From Epiperipatus broadwayi (taxonomy: Eukaryota; Onychophora; Udeonychophora; Euonychophora; Peripatidae): a DNA stretch of 64,000 nucleotides. Made by a program: the position numbers and the translations under genes. Position 1 is the stretch's first letter. Each line of letters opens with the position of its first letter. Location of the stretch: assembly GCA_028023455.1 (NCBI GenBank), contig JAQFVV010012530.1, positions 2,176,909 through 2,240,908 of the forward strand, in the 5' to 3' direction. Under the pieces are notes generated by a model. That model worked only from the letters and a program-made list of their open reading frames with translations. It was not told the origin of the DNA and did no database searches. Below are positions 24,854-38,037 of this stretch, piece after piece.

Positions 24854-25440
24854 GATGCTAGCTAGTCTATCTTCAGCCTCTTCTCTAACTTTATTTAAAT
24901 TCCCAATGCAACTTCTGTCTATTTATGAAATTTATTTATTTTTTTTTAATCTCCAACTGCTATTTATTATATATATATATTTAAAGCACATAAGTAAAAC
25001 TGTTTACTTTTTTCTTTAAACGCAAACCTAAACTCTTTGCTTGCATTTTTTTATGAATGTAACAGCTAATTTTTAACTTTAAAAAAAAAACTTTTATATT
25101 TTGTTATTTCTAAAACACGAACCGAAACTCTTTGTTTTTTTTTATTATTATTATTTTACGAACGTATAACTAATAACTTTTTTTTAATAAACAAAGAAAC
25201 AAAATAAATATATAACTTTTTAATATCTTTTTGTCTGACCCGTCCGTTCAGTAATAACTCTAAAGAACGCTGTTAAATTAACTATTTATATTAATTATTC
25301 ATATTGAAAAGATGAACCCCTACTCCAAACTGCTTTCTCCCATTTAGCACAAACTGATTCCTACCTACTGAATCTTGCCTCCAACACTGATATATTCCTC
25401 AATTGTCCGAACAAAATCTCACATGGGATTTAAAATCAAA
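24854..25440 (-). other. Leader of element B
   Basis: Low-complexity T-rich and A-rich sequence between the primer site and gag; no coding content seen. Confidence 0.5.
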
Positions 25441-25458
25441 GCCCCATGTTGGGAGCCA
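25441..25458 (-). other. Primer binding site of element B
   Basis: The minus strand reads TGGCTCCCAACATGGGGC just inside the 5' LTR. It starts with TGG, complementary to a tRNA CCA end. I do not assign the tRNA. Element C has a related site (TGGGCTCCCAATGTGGC). Confidence 0.65.
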
Positions 25459-25459
25459 A

Positions 25460-27390
25460 AATTACTATTTTATATACCAGACAAAAGCTTTAGACTTGCA
25501 TATATTGACTGCCAGGGCACCACTAGTCTGAAATTTGGAACTAGACATTTATTTTTAAGGGGTTACAGGATATGTGAATCGAATGTGCCGGACTAAACCC
25601 AGGGAGAGCAAAAGCTAATGAATGTGGTTCAAACAATTGCGAAAACACTGAGACAAATGTCAGCCAAAATACTTATAAGAAATTTTAAATTTATTAAACA
25701 TAATAACAAAATAAACATGAAACTTGCTCTACATTTGCTTAGCAGATCTTAACATTGAGTGTATGCTCACAGAACTACATTAAATACCCAGGCAGACAAG
25801 TTCATTTCTTATCTATAACACAATAATGGCTTATATTTTGCTAGCGGTTTGCCCAACCAATTCTTTTTTTTCTATAGAGACTTAGTAAGATGGATGTTTA
25901 TGGAGAATAATGGGACAGCGCAGACAAGCTTTTCTTAGTCCAGATAAGAAATGTTGGAACCAAGAATGTCATAATTCTGCAAAATGCTCATGGACAAGTA
26001 CATTGAAATGAGCCAAGGTTAGTCTCACACAAGAAAGAAACATGAACTATGTAATCTGAATTATAGCAAATAAATCTCTACCAAAAAAATAAATAAATCA
26101 TATATCCTAGAAATCACTAGCCAAAGCCAAGTTTGATTTAGTTTAACGCCGAAGCAAACAAACAAACAAAAATAAAAGTAAACTACTAAGGTCGGTCTAA
26201 GCATTTAACAAGGGTTAATCATAAAACTGAGAAATTATTAAGCATATAAAATATCACTCGCCCTACACTCTCAAACAAGCAACATTTTAAGATTGAAAAT
26301 CTTGCTACTAAGATTATAATGTAAAATAAACAAAAATACATTAATATTTAAATTGATAAATTATACATCATAAATATACTTTCTTTTTAAGATTAAGCTG
26401 AGATTTGCGAGAGACTTAATTAGAGATTTAGCCCTGATTTTGATATGGAAAGGTAAGTTACCTCGAGATAATATTAATTTCTGTTGTTCACACAAAGTTC
26501 TGTTTATAGAGTCCTCTACAACAGATGTCATTTACTACAGGTTCAGAAGTCTGGAGGCATTATCGGGATCCACTCTGGACTTGACAGTTAGGTCATGATT
26601 GAAGTCACAATTTGGAGCTCCAGAGGTTCATCTTTGGAAAGGCTCAGCCCATCATGTTGTGGAGATTCTTCATGGCATATATTACAGGCATAGTGTCTGA
26701 GTGACTGCTAGTATCACGGCAAATAGAGTTATTGTCGGTCAATGGAAATTCAACTCGGTGATTCCCGTGGCACCAATATCGAAAAAATAATTTAGTCACT
26801 TTCACAATGCAAACAGTTCAATAACAGCTAAAATCTGGATCGATCCTCAATAAGAAGAAGCTGAATAAGCTGAGCAATAACAACTCAAGGAACAGAATAG
26901 TCTCTTTGACTCATCCTCTCTCTTAAAAAAAAAAGAAATTACCCAGCTATTTATGTCCTTTGTTATCTCCCTCACAATTTTTTTTTTTTTGCAACTTTCA
27001 ACCAAGGTAAATCTCTATCTCCCGCTCAATCTTAATTAGAAAAACAATATCTTACAGGGCTTTATCTTAAAAAAATGATTATTATTTTTTTTATATAAAA
27101 AAATACAAAACTAAATCTCAGCTTTAAAATACATCAACATTAATTTTTTTTTTTTTTTAGTTTAAATAAAATACATATAAGAGCACTAATTAAACTTTGT
27201 TTGCTTTTAATTATTTTAAAAGAAAACAAGCATCATAAAAAAAAATATTTTATACTAAAATCAACTTAGAATTGAAAATATAAGATTTCAAAATCAATAA
27301 GTATGTGTGTTATTGCACATATAAAACTTGGTTTTTCTTTTTTCTAATTTACATGATAGAACCCTTGAATCGGATGAAGTATCCAGTTCA
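25460..27390 (-). repeat. 5' LTR of element B (right copy)
   Basis: It aligns with 18985-20905 over about 1.9 kb, with substitutions scattered through it. It ends at CCAGTTCA (27390) next to a TA repeat. Confidence 0.9.
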
Positions 27391-27404
27391 ATATATATAT
27401 ATAT
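27391..27404. repeat. (TA)n tract between element B and the next LTR
   Basis: Fourteen bases of TA repeat separate the end of element B from the TGAAGC start of the probable solo LTR, so two insertions share one TA site. Confidence 0.85.
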
Positions 27405-30400
27405 TGAAGCAGTCAATCTGTGATTCAGATTGAGCTCCATAATTCATCGTATAAACCAACCACCTAGCTGGATTCAAAGCTAACATCCCATCCCATTTTC
27501 TTGATAATTATATATATATATATTAAAACATATATACAAACATTAAGTAATCAAATTAATTCTTATTTAATATTTTAAAAAATTATGTAACTACATTAAT
27601 ATGTATATACATCGGGTGTGGATGTATAATAATATATATTAATAATATTATAAACATTTGTATAATATATGTCATTTTAAAAATTTTTCTTTATTATTTT
27701 CAATATAAAAAGGCAGGAAATATGATGCAACATGTCAAGAAGGTTCTGGAAAGCACACAAAATATAATATAATAGGCAGAAGCAACACAAATTTCATAAT
27801 AATTGCTTTCTTCAATTAAAATTATTTTGTTTCAGATTTAAACTCACTAATGAAAATTTATTTGTTCCAGTTGTCGGTTCAAATCTATTTTGAAAATTAG
27901 AAATAGATTTGAATATATTTTCAAGCCTTATTAACTACTTGCATCTTCTATGAATGCAGGACAATAGCATAGTTTTTCTTATTCCATTATGCGAAGTAAG
28001 CCTATATGGCAATTGCCTATCTGGCAGCATATAAATAGGGACAAAATTAATATCAGAAGGAGAACAGTTTTTTTGAAGAGGGTGTCACTAACTTACTCCA
28101 GGTCATTCAAAATTTTAATATGATGCTTGAGTAGAGGAAAGCAAACCACTTTTTTCTGATCTTTCAAGATCGTCTCTTCACCAAAAATGTCATTCAGCTT
28201 CTACAAACTGATGGACTGCCCCAAATTATAGGAGAAATAGTGAGCCCTGAAAAAAGCTACTTTCCAATAGGTCAATTTAGTAATGCCCGAGGATTACAGA
28301 GACTGCCACACACAAGCACAGGACCATAAATTTGTCAGAACTCAAATTGCCACCATCAAACACTTTGTGCTTCATTAAACTAGTCATAAGCCTGATTTAA
28401 ATGTCTACTCTACTTTATCTACTGTATATATATTCTAATCTCAAGGAATGATATGAAGCATTGATCTGTAGCCTAATATAATCTAAACTATGTTAACTCG
28501 CTTTAAACAAACAAAACCATTCTGTAATTTTTATTATACTTAATTCATTCTCATACTTTGGTATGATAAAATTTATCATTATTATCATTTTATATGTTAT
28601 ACTTTACTTTTAACTTACATTAATATGCCAATCAAACTCAACCTTGTGAGTCCATTCTTTAATATCCCTAAAGTAAAACTCATCTGCTTTGTCAGGGTTG
28701 ATAGCATCCCAGTCATTTTTGTTTATTAATGATAAATGTATATGCTCACTAGATTGAGTAATATTTAAAGGATGTATATACTTATGTAAATTTTATATTT
28801 ATTGGTATACCCAAATAAATCAATTGGTTCACTCAATAGGGCAAACTTAATATTTTTTATTAATGCTATACAATGTTTTTTTTAATTTAATGTTATTTCA
28901 ATGATTGTATGCCCACCATCTAAATAGTTTTATGATCACTTAAAGCCACACCCTCATCGATCGGGGTTAAATACACTCCTGGCTTAATGAAAGAATGTGG
29001 GATTTGTTCATCAGATATTATGAAAGGGGATATCTTAAACTAGAATTATTTTATATTATTTATTAATTACTATATAGGTAATCCCAGCTTAATGCAGGTT
29101 CAAAGTCTTGATCATATGTGTTAAATATCCAATTATTGCAGGCGGTAATTATTTTAATGTCGTTAGTGATGTTCTCCTTTTCTTTGTGATATTGGCTTAG
29201 GTTAGTCTTCTGAAATTCGGGTGGTTCTCCAATGGGATATTTGGAATGCCGAACTCATATTATAAATGTCTCACTTCCAAGAATGAGTATTTATGCTATC
29301 CTGGAATCTTTGTTTTATTGTACTGTAAGCTCTACATCTGGGTGAACCTGGAATAACTGTCCCTTTGCAATGTCTGACCTACTTGCTCCTTGGTATTATT
29401 TCATGTTTACTCTCCAATCTTGAAGCACTGTGTTGGATAAAAGAAGAGAATCGAATTCCTAGATGCCATCTGCTGATACCACCATTTTTAAACGTTTGAA
29501 TATATGTCTGTGTGATATCTTTGCATAGTGCTGTAATTAACCTAATCCTGTGCTCTGTCTATGTATGTAAAATTTTCAGCCTCGAAGATTCTGCTCTCAT
29601 TATTGCACCTTATTTTTTTAATTATAGATAAATCCCATATTCATAAATAATTCATAATTATTGTTGCTAACATTGTAAACACAAGGTTAAATCAGTGTCA
29701 CTGGAAACAGTATTAAATTGATTCAGTTTTTATTGTAAATGTATGTTATTATAGTATTTATATTCAAATCTATATATGCGATAAATTGCACTCATCGCTT
29801 CATGTCAATATATGTGTGAGAGCAATAATAACTAAATGTAAATAATCGAGGAATGTGATATCAATGTACTTACATCCATCATCAACAATTTCTCTCTCTT
29901 AATTTTTTACAACAGCATTAATAGTGTTCTAGGGTGAAGGATTTATAATGAGCATTGGTATATTAATCCCACCTGAGTTACCACACCTCCCAAGAGGTAT
30001 TGAGCCAAAAATAGAATGTATTGTAATATTAAGAGCCTGTGATACAAATCTATAAAATTAAATGTTTTTATGCTCAACCTGCAAACATAAGTTATGTATA
30101 TATATAATTATTTATTATATTATTAAATTACATTTTTTAAACTACTTATCCATTTTATTTGAATCATTCAGTTATCCACTTCAGATCCCAATTTATTGTT
30201 TGTGTCTTCCAGCATAACTGGATAGGGTTTAAACCCAGGTTCCATATAATATATTAGTTCCTATTCATTATTTCTTTTGTAGTAATGATTCTATTAGTAA
30301 TCCATATTGAGCTGCCACTTTATTTATGCCATTTACATCATCAATCTTTAGTTCTCTTGTTTCTTTGCTGTGTCTCTGAGACAGGAAATGAATAAAATCA

Positions 30401-30542
30401 TCTGTTATAGATTTGGGGCATGGGAGTATAGGTTAGAATCCATGATTTCTCTTGACCTGTGTATCTCTGGCATGACTGGATTCAGGGTACTTTTGCTTTG
30501 ATCCTAGATCTTGTTGTGTGAATATAAAATTCAGACCAGTAC
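27405..30542 (+). mobile_element. Probable solo LTR, relative of 51052-53898
   Basis: It starts TGAAGCAGTCAATCTG, close to TGAAGCAATGGATCTG at 51052, and ends GACCAGTAC against GCCTGGTAC there. Near the 3' end both have GGTTAGAATCCAT followed by a TGGATT block. A TATAAATAG box lies about 600 bp from the start in both (28030 and 51639). No coding frame is present. The exact 3' end is uncertain; CA plus ATAT at 30546 is an alternative. Confidence 0.6.
28030..28040 (+). promoter_or_regulatory. TATA box of the probable solo LTR
   Basis: TATAAATAGGG lies 625 bases into the LTR-like unit; the related unit has TATAAATAG at 587. The conserved position suggests the U3 promoter. Confidence 0.5.
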
Positions 30543-30707
30543 AACAATATCTATACCATTCAAAATTGAAACTTATAACAGCAAACAATAATTATTTAAA
30601 AAAATACTTTTTAACTCAACATAAACCAACATTTAACTAAAATAAAGTGACTATTTATCCTGTACTTCATTTTTAAAGATAGAAATTTGATATATATATA
30701 TATATAC

Positions 30708-32166
30708 TGTAATGGTATAAAATATGCCATTACATTATTTTAAAATTAAAATAAAAAGATCGTAAATAAAAATTGATTTATTAAAAAGAAAAAACTTAAC
30801 TTAAAAACTGAAAATTAAAAGTTGTTTAAGGTATATATAGATCGCACAGATGGAAAACTTTAAAAACTATTTTAAAAATAAAAGTATTTGAAAGTATTTT
30901 TTTTTGTAAAAAAAGTAAAGATTGATATTTTTTAAAATAGAAGTAAATGATTTCTATCATGTTTAATCTTAGCAAATGGAAATGATTGTTTTTTTAAAAT
31001 TAAATGATTGTTTTAAAGCAAACTAGCCATTGGGGCACTTAAAATAATTTAAAACATCAGATAAAAGAATAAAAAGAATTAGCTTGACCAATGAAAGCAC
31101 CAAGCTACAGCATGGACCAAAAAAGAGACTCTAGGATTAGTGACATCTTGTTCATTGAATCCGAATATTTGCTGATAAGAGGCTAATAAAAATATAAAAG
31201 GTAAAATAATGGTTGTCTGAGATGCTGACTATTAAGCTATATATGAACTGTAGTATTTCACAATGTTAGAGTCTGAAATAGATTTAATTTCTTGACAACC
31301 AGCTGAGGCCTCCCTGTGACAGTTATGGACCAAACAGAATGGCAAGTAGTGGCTTTGTTTTTTAAAAAAAGGACAAACAATCTACTAAGTGATCATGAAG
31401 ATGGACTTCTAAATCTGCAGAATCCGGAAAGTATAAACTCTTTCTGCTTATCTAATAAAAACTTTTTCTAAATTTGCAATGAGTAATTGAAAATAAGAAC
31501 TCTTATCTTAGCTAAAAAAATTCAAAATCACTTATTAATATTTTTTTATGCATATGTTTAATTAACCATTTTCATTTTTTTTATGTGTTAATTAAATTAT
31601 TTGACTATATTTAAATTTAAGTTGGGTGTGGACAGCTATACAGCTTTGTTAAGTTTGTTAGTTTAAGGGAGGGTTAATCTTGGGTTAGTTGTTTCACGGT
31701 TAAATTGGGTTAATGTATTGGATATATTGGTGTAATTAGTAAAGGTAGTATGAAGATCTGCTATGTGCAAGATCAAGTATACACCACACTTAGGCAAAAT
31801 AAGTCCCATTTCTTAATGACCATTGGAAGCAGATGAATTCCTTGCTCCTTGGATCATCCCTTTAGCCTATGGAATGGGATAGTAAGACAGCAAAAAGGAC
31901 CACAATCCCTTCCTATGGAGTTTTCTTTTTTTATTGTTGTTCTTGTCAGACAGATGTAACATTCCTGTACTGGATGAGAGACAATTTATTCTCTGTAACC
32001 ATGCTGCAGTTCAGGGGTGCATTCCTAACAGTATGGTATTGTGCTGTCATATTCATGCTGCATTGAATACATCGATATATCAGATAGATTGGCATTGGTT
32101 TGACTGCAAACTTTTGGCCTAGGATTAAATAAGGGCTATAGGATTTTTTTTAACGAATCTGTATAG
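30708..32166 (+). repeat. 5' LTR of element C, first part
   Basis: It aligns with 36146-37610 almost base for base. Shared short frames (31869-32066 here, 37322-37516 there) differ by substitutions and small indels. They are probably non-coding LTR sequence, because the match continues well beyond the frame. Confidence 0.88.
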
Positions 32167-35082
32167 TGTATTGAAACAGTAAGATTTGCTTTGCAGATCT
32201 TTGTTTCACCTTTTCTCACCTCTTTCCTACCCTCATATCTTAGTTGAAACCCCAGTGTGTCTTCAATGTGCTTATATGCTGAAAATCCCGCCCAATGTTA
32301 AACCATGAGTACAACACTCATGTTATATATATTTGTGTTTCTAATTCCTAGTATAAATAAATAGTGTAAATTATGTGTAGGTACATATAAAAGATATTTG
32401 TTTAAAAGTAGGTTATATAGGTTGTAATTGCACACACACTGTGATATATTTATTTTCAAAACCTAAGTTAAAATAATATTTTGTTGATTAAAATTATTTC
32501 TGTTTAAATCTATTTATAAAAGATATTACATTCATAATATTTGTTTTAGTTTAAAATAAAATTATATTCATCCCATAAGTAGATTTAAACATTGAAAATT
32601 AAAAATTAAATAATTTTGTTTTTAGATTTCTAAAATGACGCCACATATTTTCTGTTAAAAATAAATGAGGGTTGGTCAGAAAACAATAGTTTAATTAATA
32701 TGTTGTAGTAGCTTATCTAAAAATACAGCAGATGTCCACTTAAGATAGTTTTTAATTAGCAAAAGTTTTTTTTATGAAATCAAAGTTTTATCCGAATGTC
32801 TACAGGATATTTAACAATAGAAAATTAATTAAAATTTTATTGAATTCCTTTGGACGTTTGGATGGGTTTGATTTGATAACATAGCAAATTTTGGTATTTT
32901 TGTTGTTCTCCAGGGCAGTTCTATTGTATAGCTTGGATATATATAGAAGGGTTTTCTTTTTTTTTCCAGCATTTTGATTGTATTAATTGATTTTCTGATT
33001 CTTATTCTATTGCTGTTCTGAAATTTTGCTTTGAAGAGAACAAGTAGCCTGCCAGTTTTATTATTTGAAATCGAGTTTTCGTCTTCTAATAGACTTTAAA
33101 TTATTAAAATATATTACATCTAAAGTGTTCCCTGAAAGAGTTTAAATTTGCTGAGGGTTTAAACTGCAATCTTAAAATGACCGAGTAGAGCCAGAAAGAG
33201 GGCTATTTTCCTTTCAGAAATGGCCGACCGCTGCACCATACCATCTGATGCATTCACATAAGAAGCCCTAAAGACTGCCACCACTACTAAAATGTGAACT
33301 GATAACCGGAATTTGCTGCCAAATTCTTATGAGTGCTGCTACCATCAAGCTGGAAAAAGTCTCCACCTGAAATTATCTTCAAATACCTACTTCTGACAAG
33401 GTAACCCAAAATTAACCCAAGAGCTCTTGTGATCGTATATTCCTATTACTAAGCTATAGCTAATTCAATTGTTTCTATTTTGCTTTACCCTATAATTCTG
33501 TTTTATTTCTTTAAATGCTGTAATTTAATTGGTGTGTTCTATCTCTATACTTGGGTTAATATTTTATATTTTAATCTGTTTTTCTTTTATTATGATGGTT
33601 TGCCAGTATAGCCATTGACCAAGTGAATTACTCTCTTTTATTTAAATCAAGATGCTGCTATTAATGCATTTTACATTATAAATTTGTCCCATTTTATTAT
33701 CTCATTTAATCACTTGTTCGAGAGCTGTCTTACTATTATTCAAATATTTAATAAATTTTACTGTTAAAATCCATGTGTTTATTGGATTTAACATAATATG
33801 AGAATATGTGCGAGGTCAATGAGTAAATATTTAACAAATGCATGATTGCATAATTAACTTATATTTTCTTTTAAAACCCTGCAATCATGCATGCTGCCAC
33901 TTTAAATGTTTCATTGTTTTGCTTCATTTCCAAGCTTATGATTTTGAGGTCAAGAATGTGCAGACATTCTTTCTTAAAATAAATATTTGGGGAACTGATT
34001 ATGTGCTTTATCAAACTACATAAATCCTTTTAAAATATTTTATATATTTTATTTGAGTGTTGCTAGTAGGTGTATTGGGTGTTTGAAATCACTTTGCTCC
34101 TCCTAAGGGCTTTAAACAGCTAAGACCATTTCTCCTTCACTTTCTGTGTTTCCCAGTCAGAGTGTGTACTCGAATTGTCACACCTGGGAATTCTACACAG
34201 TTGTCACCCAGTCGCTAAGTATTTGGAAGAGTGCAGACTTGGCCTACCATGTGATATCACTTTTTACAGAGTTAGGGCAAGATGCTCTCCTGTATTTTAT
34301 TTCACTTATTTATTATTTAATTATTTATTCTGATCCTTTACAGAAATTCCTCACTAGCACCACTGACCTCCCAATGTAATTTAATTATTTCTATGAATAT
34401 AAATACCTTAATCACATCTCCACTTTATAGCTTAATGAGCATCAGTCCATTCTATTCTTGAATTCAAGAAATGTTATATTAAACTTTACTGTCATCAAAC
34501 CCTTATATTCAATTATTTCTGATATTTACTTAAAACACCTCGCATATCTTCATAAACTTTCTTAGGCACATTATCGTAATGTTATTATATTAGCCCTAGG
34601 TATAGAGAATGCATTAACAAACTATAAATGTACATTTTCATTAATAATGTTTTAAAACACAATCTTAGTAAACATCGCTGTCTAACATATGCAGACAGTG
34701 TGCATATTATATATATTTTGATACTTTAATAAATCTTTTAAATTTACTAACTTTTGATTCTTTATTTTCTTGATCCATATCACTGTCTTGGTCTATATCT
34801 GTTATACATCTCTTTTGTGCTATCCATAGACATTTAGTTAGCAAACCCCAGGCTTAGATTGCAATATAGAGTCTCTTTGTTCTCCCTGACCATCAGCACC
34901 AGTTAAAAGGTTACATTATTAGTAGCATCAGATGTGTTATCATGTAGGTGGCACTGTGAAATTTAGACTTTAGATTTGAACCTAGGATATCTAGAAAGCA
35001 ACCCCTCCTAGAGCGTTCAGTTTCGTGTTGGGGGTTTGAATTCTGCAGAGTGTTAGTGAGGTATATGAATCTGACCATTACA
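32167..35082 (+). mobile_element. 2.9-kb insertion in the left LTR of element C, possibly a solo LTR
   Basis: The right LTR runs without a break through this point (37610-37620). The inserted piece begins TGTATTGAAACAG and ends CTGACCATTACA, i.e. TG...CA. ATCTATA-like sequence occurs at both edges, but an exact target duplication is not clear. It contains a TATATATAG box near 32937, polypyrimidine tracts, and no credible coding frame. A deletion from the right LTR is the alternative. Confidence 0.55.
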
Positions 35083-35505
35083 GTATCTATACTCAACATC
35101 ATAAAACAAATTCTTATTAAAATCCATCTGTGCGGATTGTTTAAAATAATAATTTAAATTTAAAAATTAATATTAAAATATATACAATATAAATTTTATT
35201 CCTCAATTCTTAAATATTTATATATGCATCAATAAATCCTTTTGTGTGTGTTATTTCTGGCAGGAGCTTATTTATTTTATGGAAATCTTTTTTATTAAAA
35301 TATTTCTTTTAAGCAAGTTTTATATTAAATCTCTGCATCTCCATGAGCTAGTAGCATGGGCTGATGGTCATAATAAAATATATATGTAAAAATTAGATCT
35401 TAACAGTACGTATCTGCCTGCTATATAAATTTTCCAGGTGCAAATAGCCTGGTGGCACCCTGTACAGCAGATACATAAGACTCTGGACTCTCTCTGACTG
35501 TTATA
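35083..35505 (+). repeat. 5' LTR of element C, second part
   Basis: It aligns with 37614-38037, starting at CTATACTCAACATCATAAAA and ending near CTCTCTGACTGTTATA, just before the primer-site-like sequence. Confidence 0.87.
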
Positions 35506-35507
35506 AT

Positions 35508-35524
35508 TGGGCTCCCAATGTGGC
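35508..35524 (+). other. Primer binding site of element C
   Basis: TGGGCTCCCAATGTGGC follows the LTR end by two bases and resembles the site of element B (TGGCTCCCAACATGGGGC). Confidence 0.6.
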
Positions 35525-36145
35525 ATGTTGTATAATAAACCACGAGTACCCTGAGTAAATTTTTTTAAAAAGTGAAATATTTTTATCTATATTATATGTA
35601 AAACTTTAATATGTGTTGATATTAAACATGCATACACTATGTAATTCAAAGCAAAATATATATAAATCAAATCTTTAAAATAATATAATATATTGAAGTT
35701 TTACATATGGTATCTAACACACATTTAAACATTATATATATTATATAAAGTTATGGTTTGAATATTTTGTAAAAAGTACTGCCAGTAAGAAAAATTGTGC
35801 ATGTATGGAAAAATAAATGCGTAATAGTTAATATAAATAATTTTTTTTAAAAAAAAATCTTATTTAAAATCCAACCGTTTAACTTGCGTTAGTTAATAAT
35901 GAAATGTAGGGGAAAGGGAATTCTTGAGGGAGGATGTATAATCTCAGCTGGGGTGGAAAAGAAAAAATAGTCAGCATTTTTTTTCTTTCTAATTACTAAC
36001 CAAAGTTTTGTCTTTTTAATTACTAACCAAAGTTTTGTCTTTTTAAAAAAAGTTTAGTATAATCAATTTGGGTAATGTCATTACTAACACTAAGTAAATT
36101 CTTTTTTTTTTTAATGTTTTTGTTTTTTGAGAAAGTTTACTGATA
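35525..36145 (+). other. Internal remnant of element C
   Basis: About 620 bp, AT-rich, with a purine-rich stretch (GGGGAAAGGGAA) near 35908 and a small direct repeat of TTACTAACCAAAGTTTTGTC at 35993 and 36020. Nothing coding remains. Confidence 0.6.
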
Positions 36146-38037
36146 TGTAATGGTACATAATATGCTGTTACATTATTTTAAAATTAAAATAAAAAGATCA
36201 TAAATAAAAATTGATTTATTAAAAAGAAAAAACTTAACTTAAAAACTGAAAATTAAAAGTTGTTTAAGGTATATATAGATCACACAGATGGAAAACTTTA
36301 AAAACTATTTTAAAAATAAAAGTATTTGAAAGTATTTTTTTTGTAAAAAAAGTAAAGATTGATATTTTTAAAATAGAAGTAAATGATTTCTATCATGTTT
36401 AATCTTAGCAAATGGAAATGATTGTTTTTTTAAAATTAAATGATTGTTTTAAAGCAAACTAGCCATTGGGGCACTTGAAATAATTTAAAAGGTCAGATAA
36501 AAGAATAAAAAGAATTAGCTTGACCAATGGAAGCACCAAGCTACAGCATGGACCAAAAAAGAGATTCTAGGATTAGTGACATATTGCTTATTGAATCTGA
36601 ACATTTGCTGATAAAAGGCTAATAAAAATATAAAATGAAAAATAATGGTTTTCTGAGATGCTGACTATTAAGCTACATATGAACTGTACCTGTATTGCAG
36701 ATTTCATGATGTAGGAGTCTGCAATAGAATTAATTTTTTGACAACCAGCTGAGGCCTGCCTATGACAGTTAAGGACCAAAAGGAATGATAAGTAGTGGCT
36801 TCATTTTAAAAAAAGACAAACAATGTACTAAGTGGTCACAAAGATGGACCTCTAAATCTGCAGAATCCAGAAAGTATAAACTCTTTTTGTTTATCTAATA
36901 GAACTTTTCTAAATTTTTAATGAGTAATCGAAAATAAGAACTCTCATCTGACTTAAAGAATTCAAAATCAGTTATTAATATTTTTTCTGCATATGTTTAA
37001 TTAATCATTTCCATTTCTTTTTTTTTGTTTTTGTTATGTGTTAATTAAATTATTTGACTGTATTTAAATTTAAGTTGGGTGTGGATGGCTATATAGATTT
37101 GTTAAGTTTGTTAGTTTAAGGGAGAGTTAATCTTGGGTTAGTTGTTTTGCTGTTAAATGGAGTTAATGTATTGGATATATTGGTGTAATTAGTAAATGTA
37201 GTATGAAGATCCGCTACATGCATGATCATGTATATGCCACACTTGGGCAAAATAAGTCCCATTTTTTAATGACCATCAGAAGCAGAGATATTCCCTGCTC
37301 TTTGGATCATCTCTTTAGCCTATGAAATGGGATAGTAAGACAGCAAAAAGAACCACAATCCCTTCTTATGGAGTTTTCTTTTTTTATTGTTGTTCTTGCC
37401 AGACAGATGTAACATTCCTGTACTGGATGAGAGACAATTTCTTCTCTATAACCATGCTGTTCAGATGTGCATTCCTGACAGTATGGTATTGTGCTATTGT
37501 ATCCATGCTGCATTGAATACATCGATATATTACATAGATTGGCATTGGTTTGACTGCGACGTTTTGGCCTAGGATTAAATAAGGGCTATAGGATATATTC
37601 TTTTTCGAATGAATCTATACTCAACATCATAAAACAAACTCTTATTAAAATCCATCTGTGCAGATTGTTTAACATAATAATTTAAATTTAAAAATTAATA
37701 TTAAATTATAAACAAGATAAATTTTATTCCTCAATTCTTAAATATTTATATATACATCAATAAATCTTTTTGTGTGTGTTATTTCTGGCAGTAGCTTATT
37801 TATTTATTTTATGGAAATCTTTTTTATTAAAATATTTCTTTTAAGCAAGTTTTATATTAAATCTCTGCATCTCCATGAGCTAGTAGCATGGGCTGATGGT
37901 TATAATAAAATATATATGTAAAAATTAGATCTTAACAGTACGTATCTTCCTACTATATAAATTTTCCAGATTCAAATAGCCTGGTGGCACCCTGTATGGC
38001 AGATACATAAGACTCTGAACTCTCTCTGACCATTATA
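36146..38037 (+). repeat. 3' LTR of element C
   Basis: A continuous 1.9 kb LTR from TGTAATGGTACATAATATGC to CTGACCATTATA, followed by a TA repeat. Its length matches the LTRs of elements A and B, which favours insertion in the left LTR over deletion here. Confidence 0.85.

Larger units (their letters stand above)
18985..27390 (-). mobile_element. Element B: decayed Ty3/gypsy LTR retrotransposon
   Basis: Long direct LTRs (18985-20905 and 25460-27390) enclose 4.5 kb that reads on the minus strand as gag, protease, RT, RNase H and integrase. RT before integrase is the Ty3/gypsy order. The LTRs differ at scattered sites and the coding region carries many stops and shifts, so it looks older than element A. 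Both outer flanks are TA repeats. No envelope-like frame was seen after integrase. Confidence 0.93.
30708..38037 (+). mobile_element. Element C: LTR retrotransposon reduced to LTRs and a short remnant
   Basis: Two direct copies, both starting TGTAATGGTA, flank 0.64 kb. The left copy (30708-35505) carries 2.9 kb that the right copy (36146-38037) lacks. A primer-site-like sequence follows the left copy at 35508. No gag or pol remains, so the internal region was lost. Both outer flanks are TA repeats. It could also be two nearby solo LTRs, but the primer site argues for one element. Confidence 0.78.

Noticed and set aside
31869-32122. Short frames conserved at 31869-32066 and 37322-37516
   Set aside because: The whole surrounding LTR is equally conserved, so this does not indicate coding selection.
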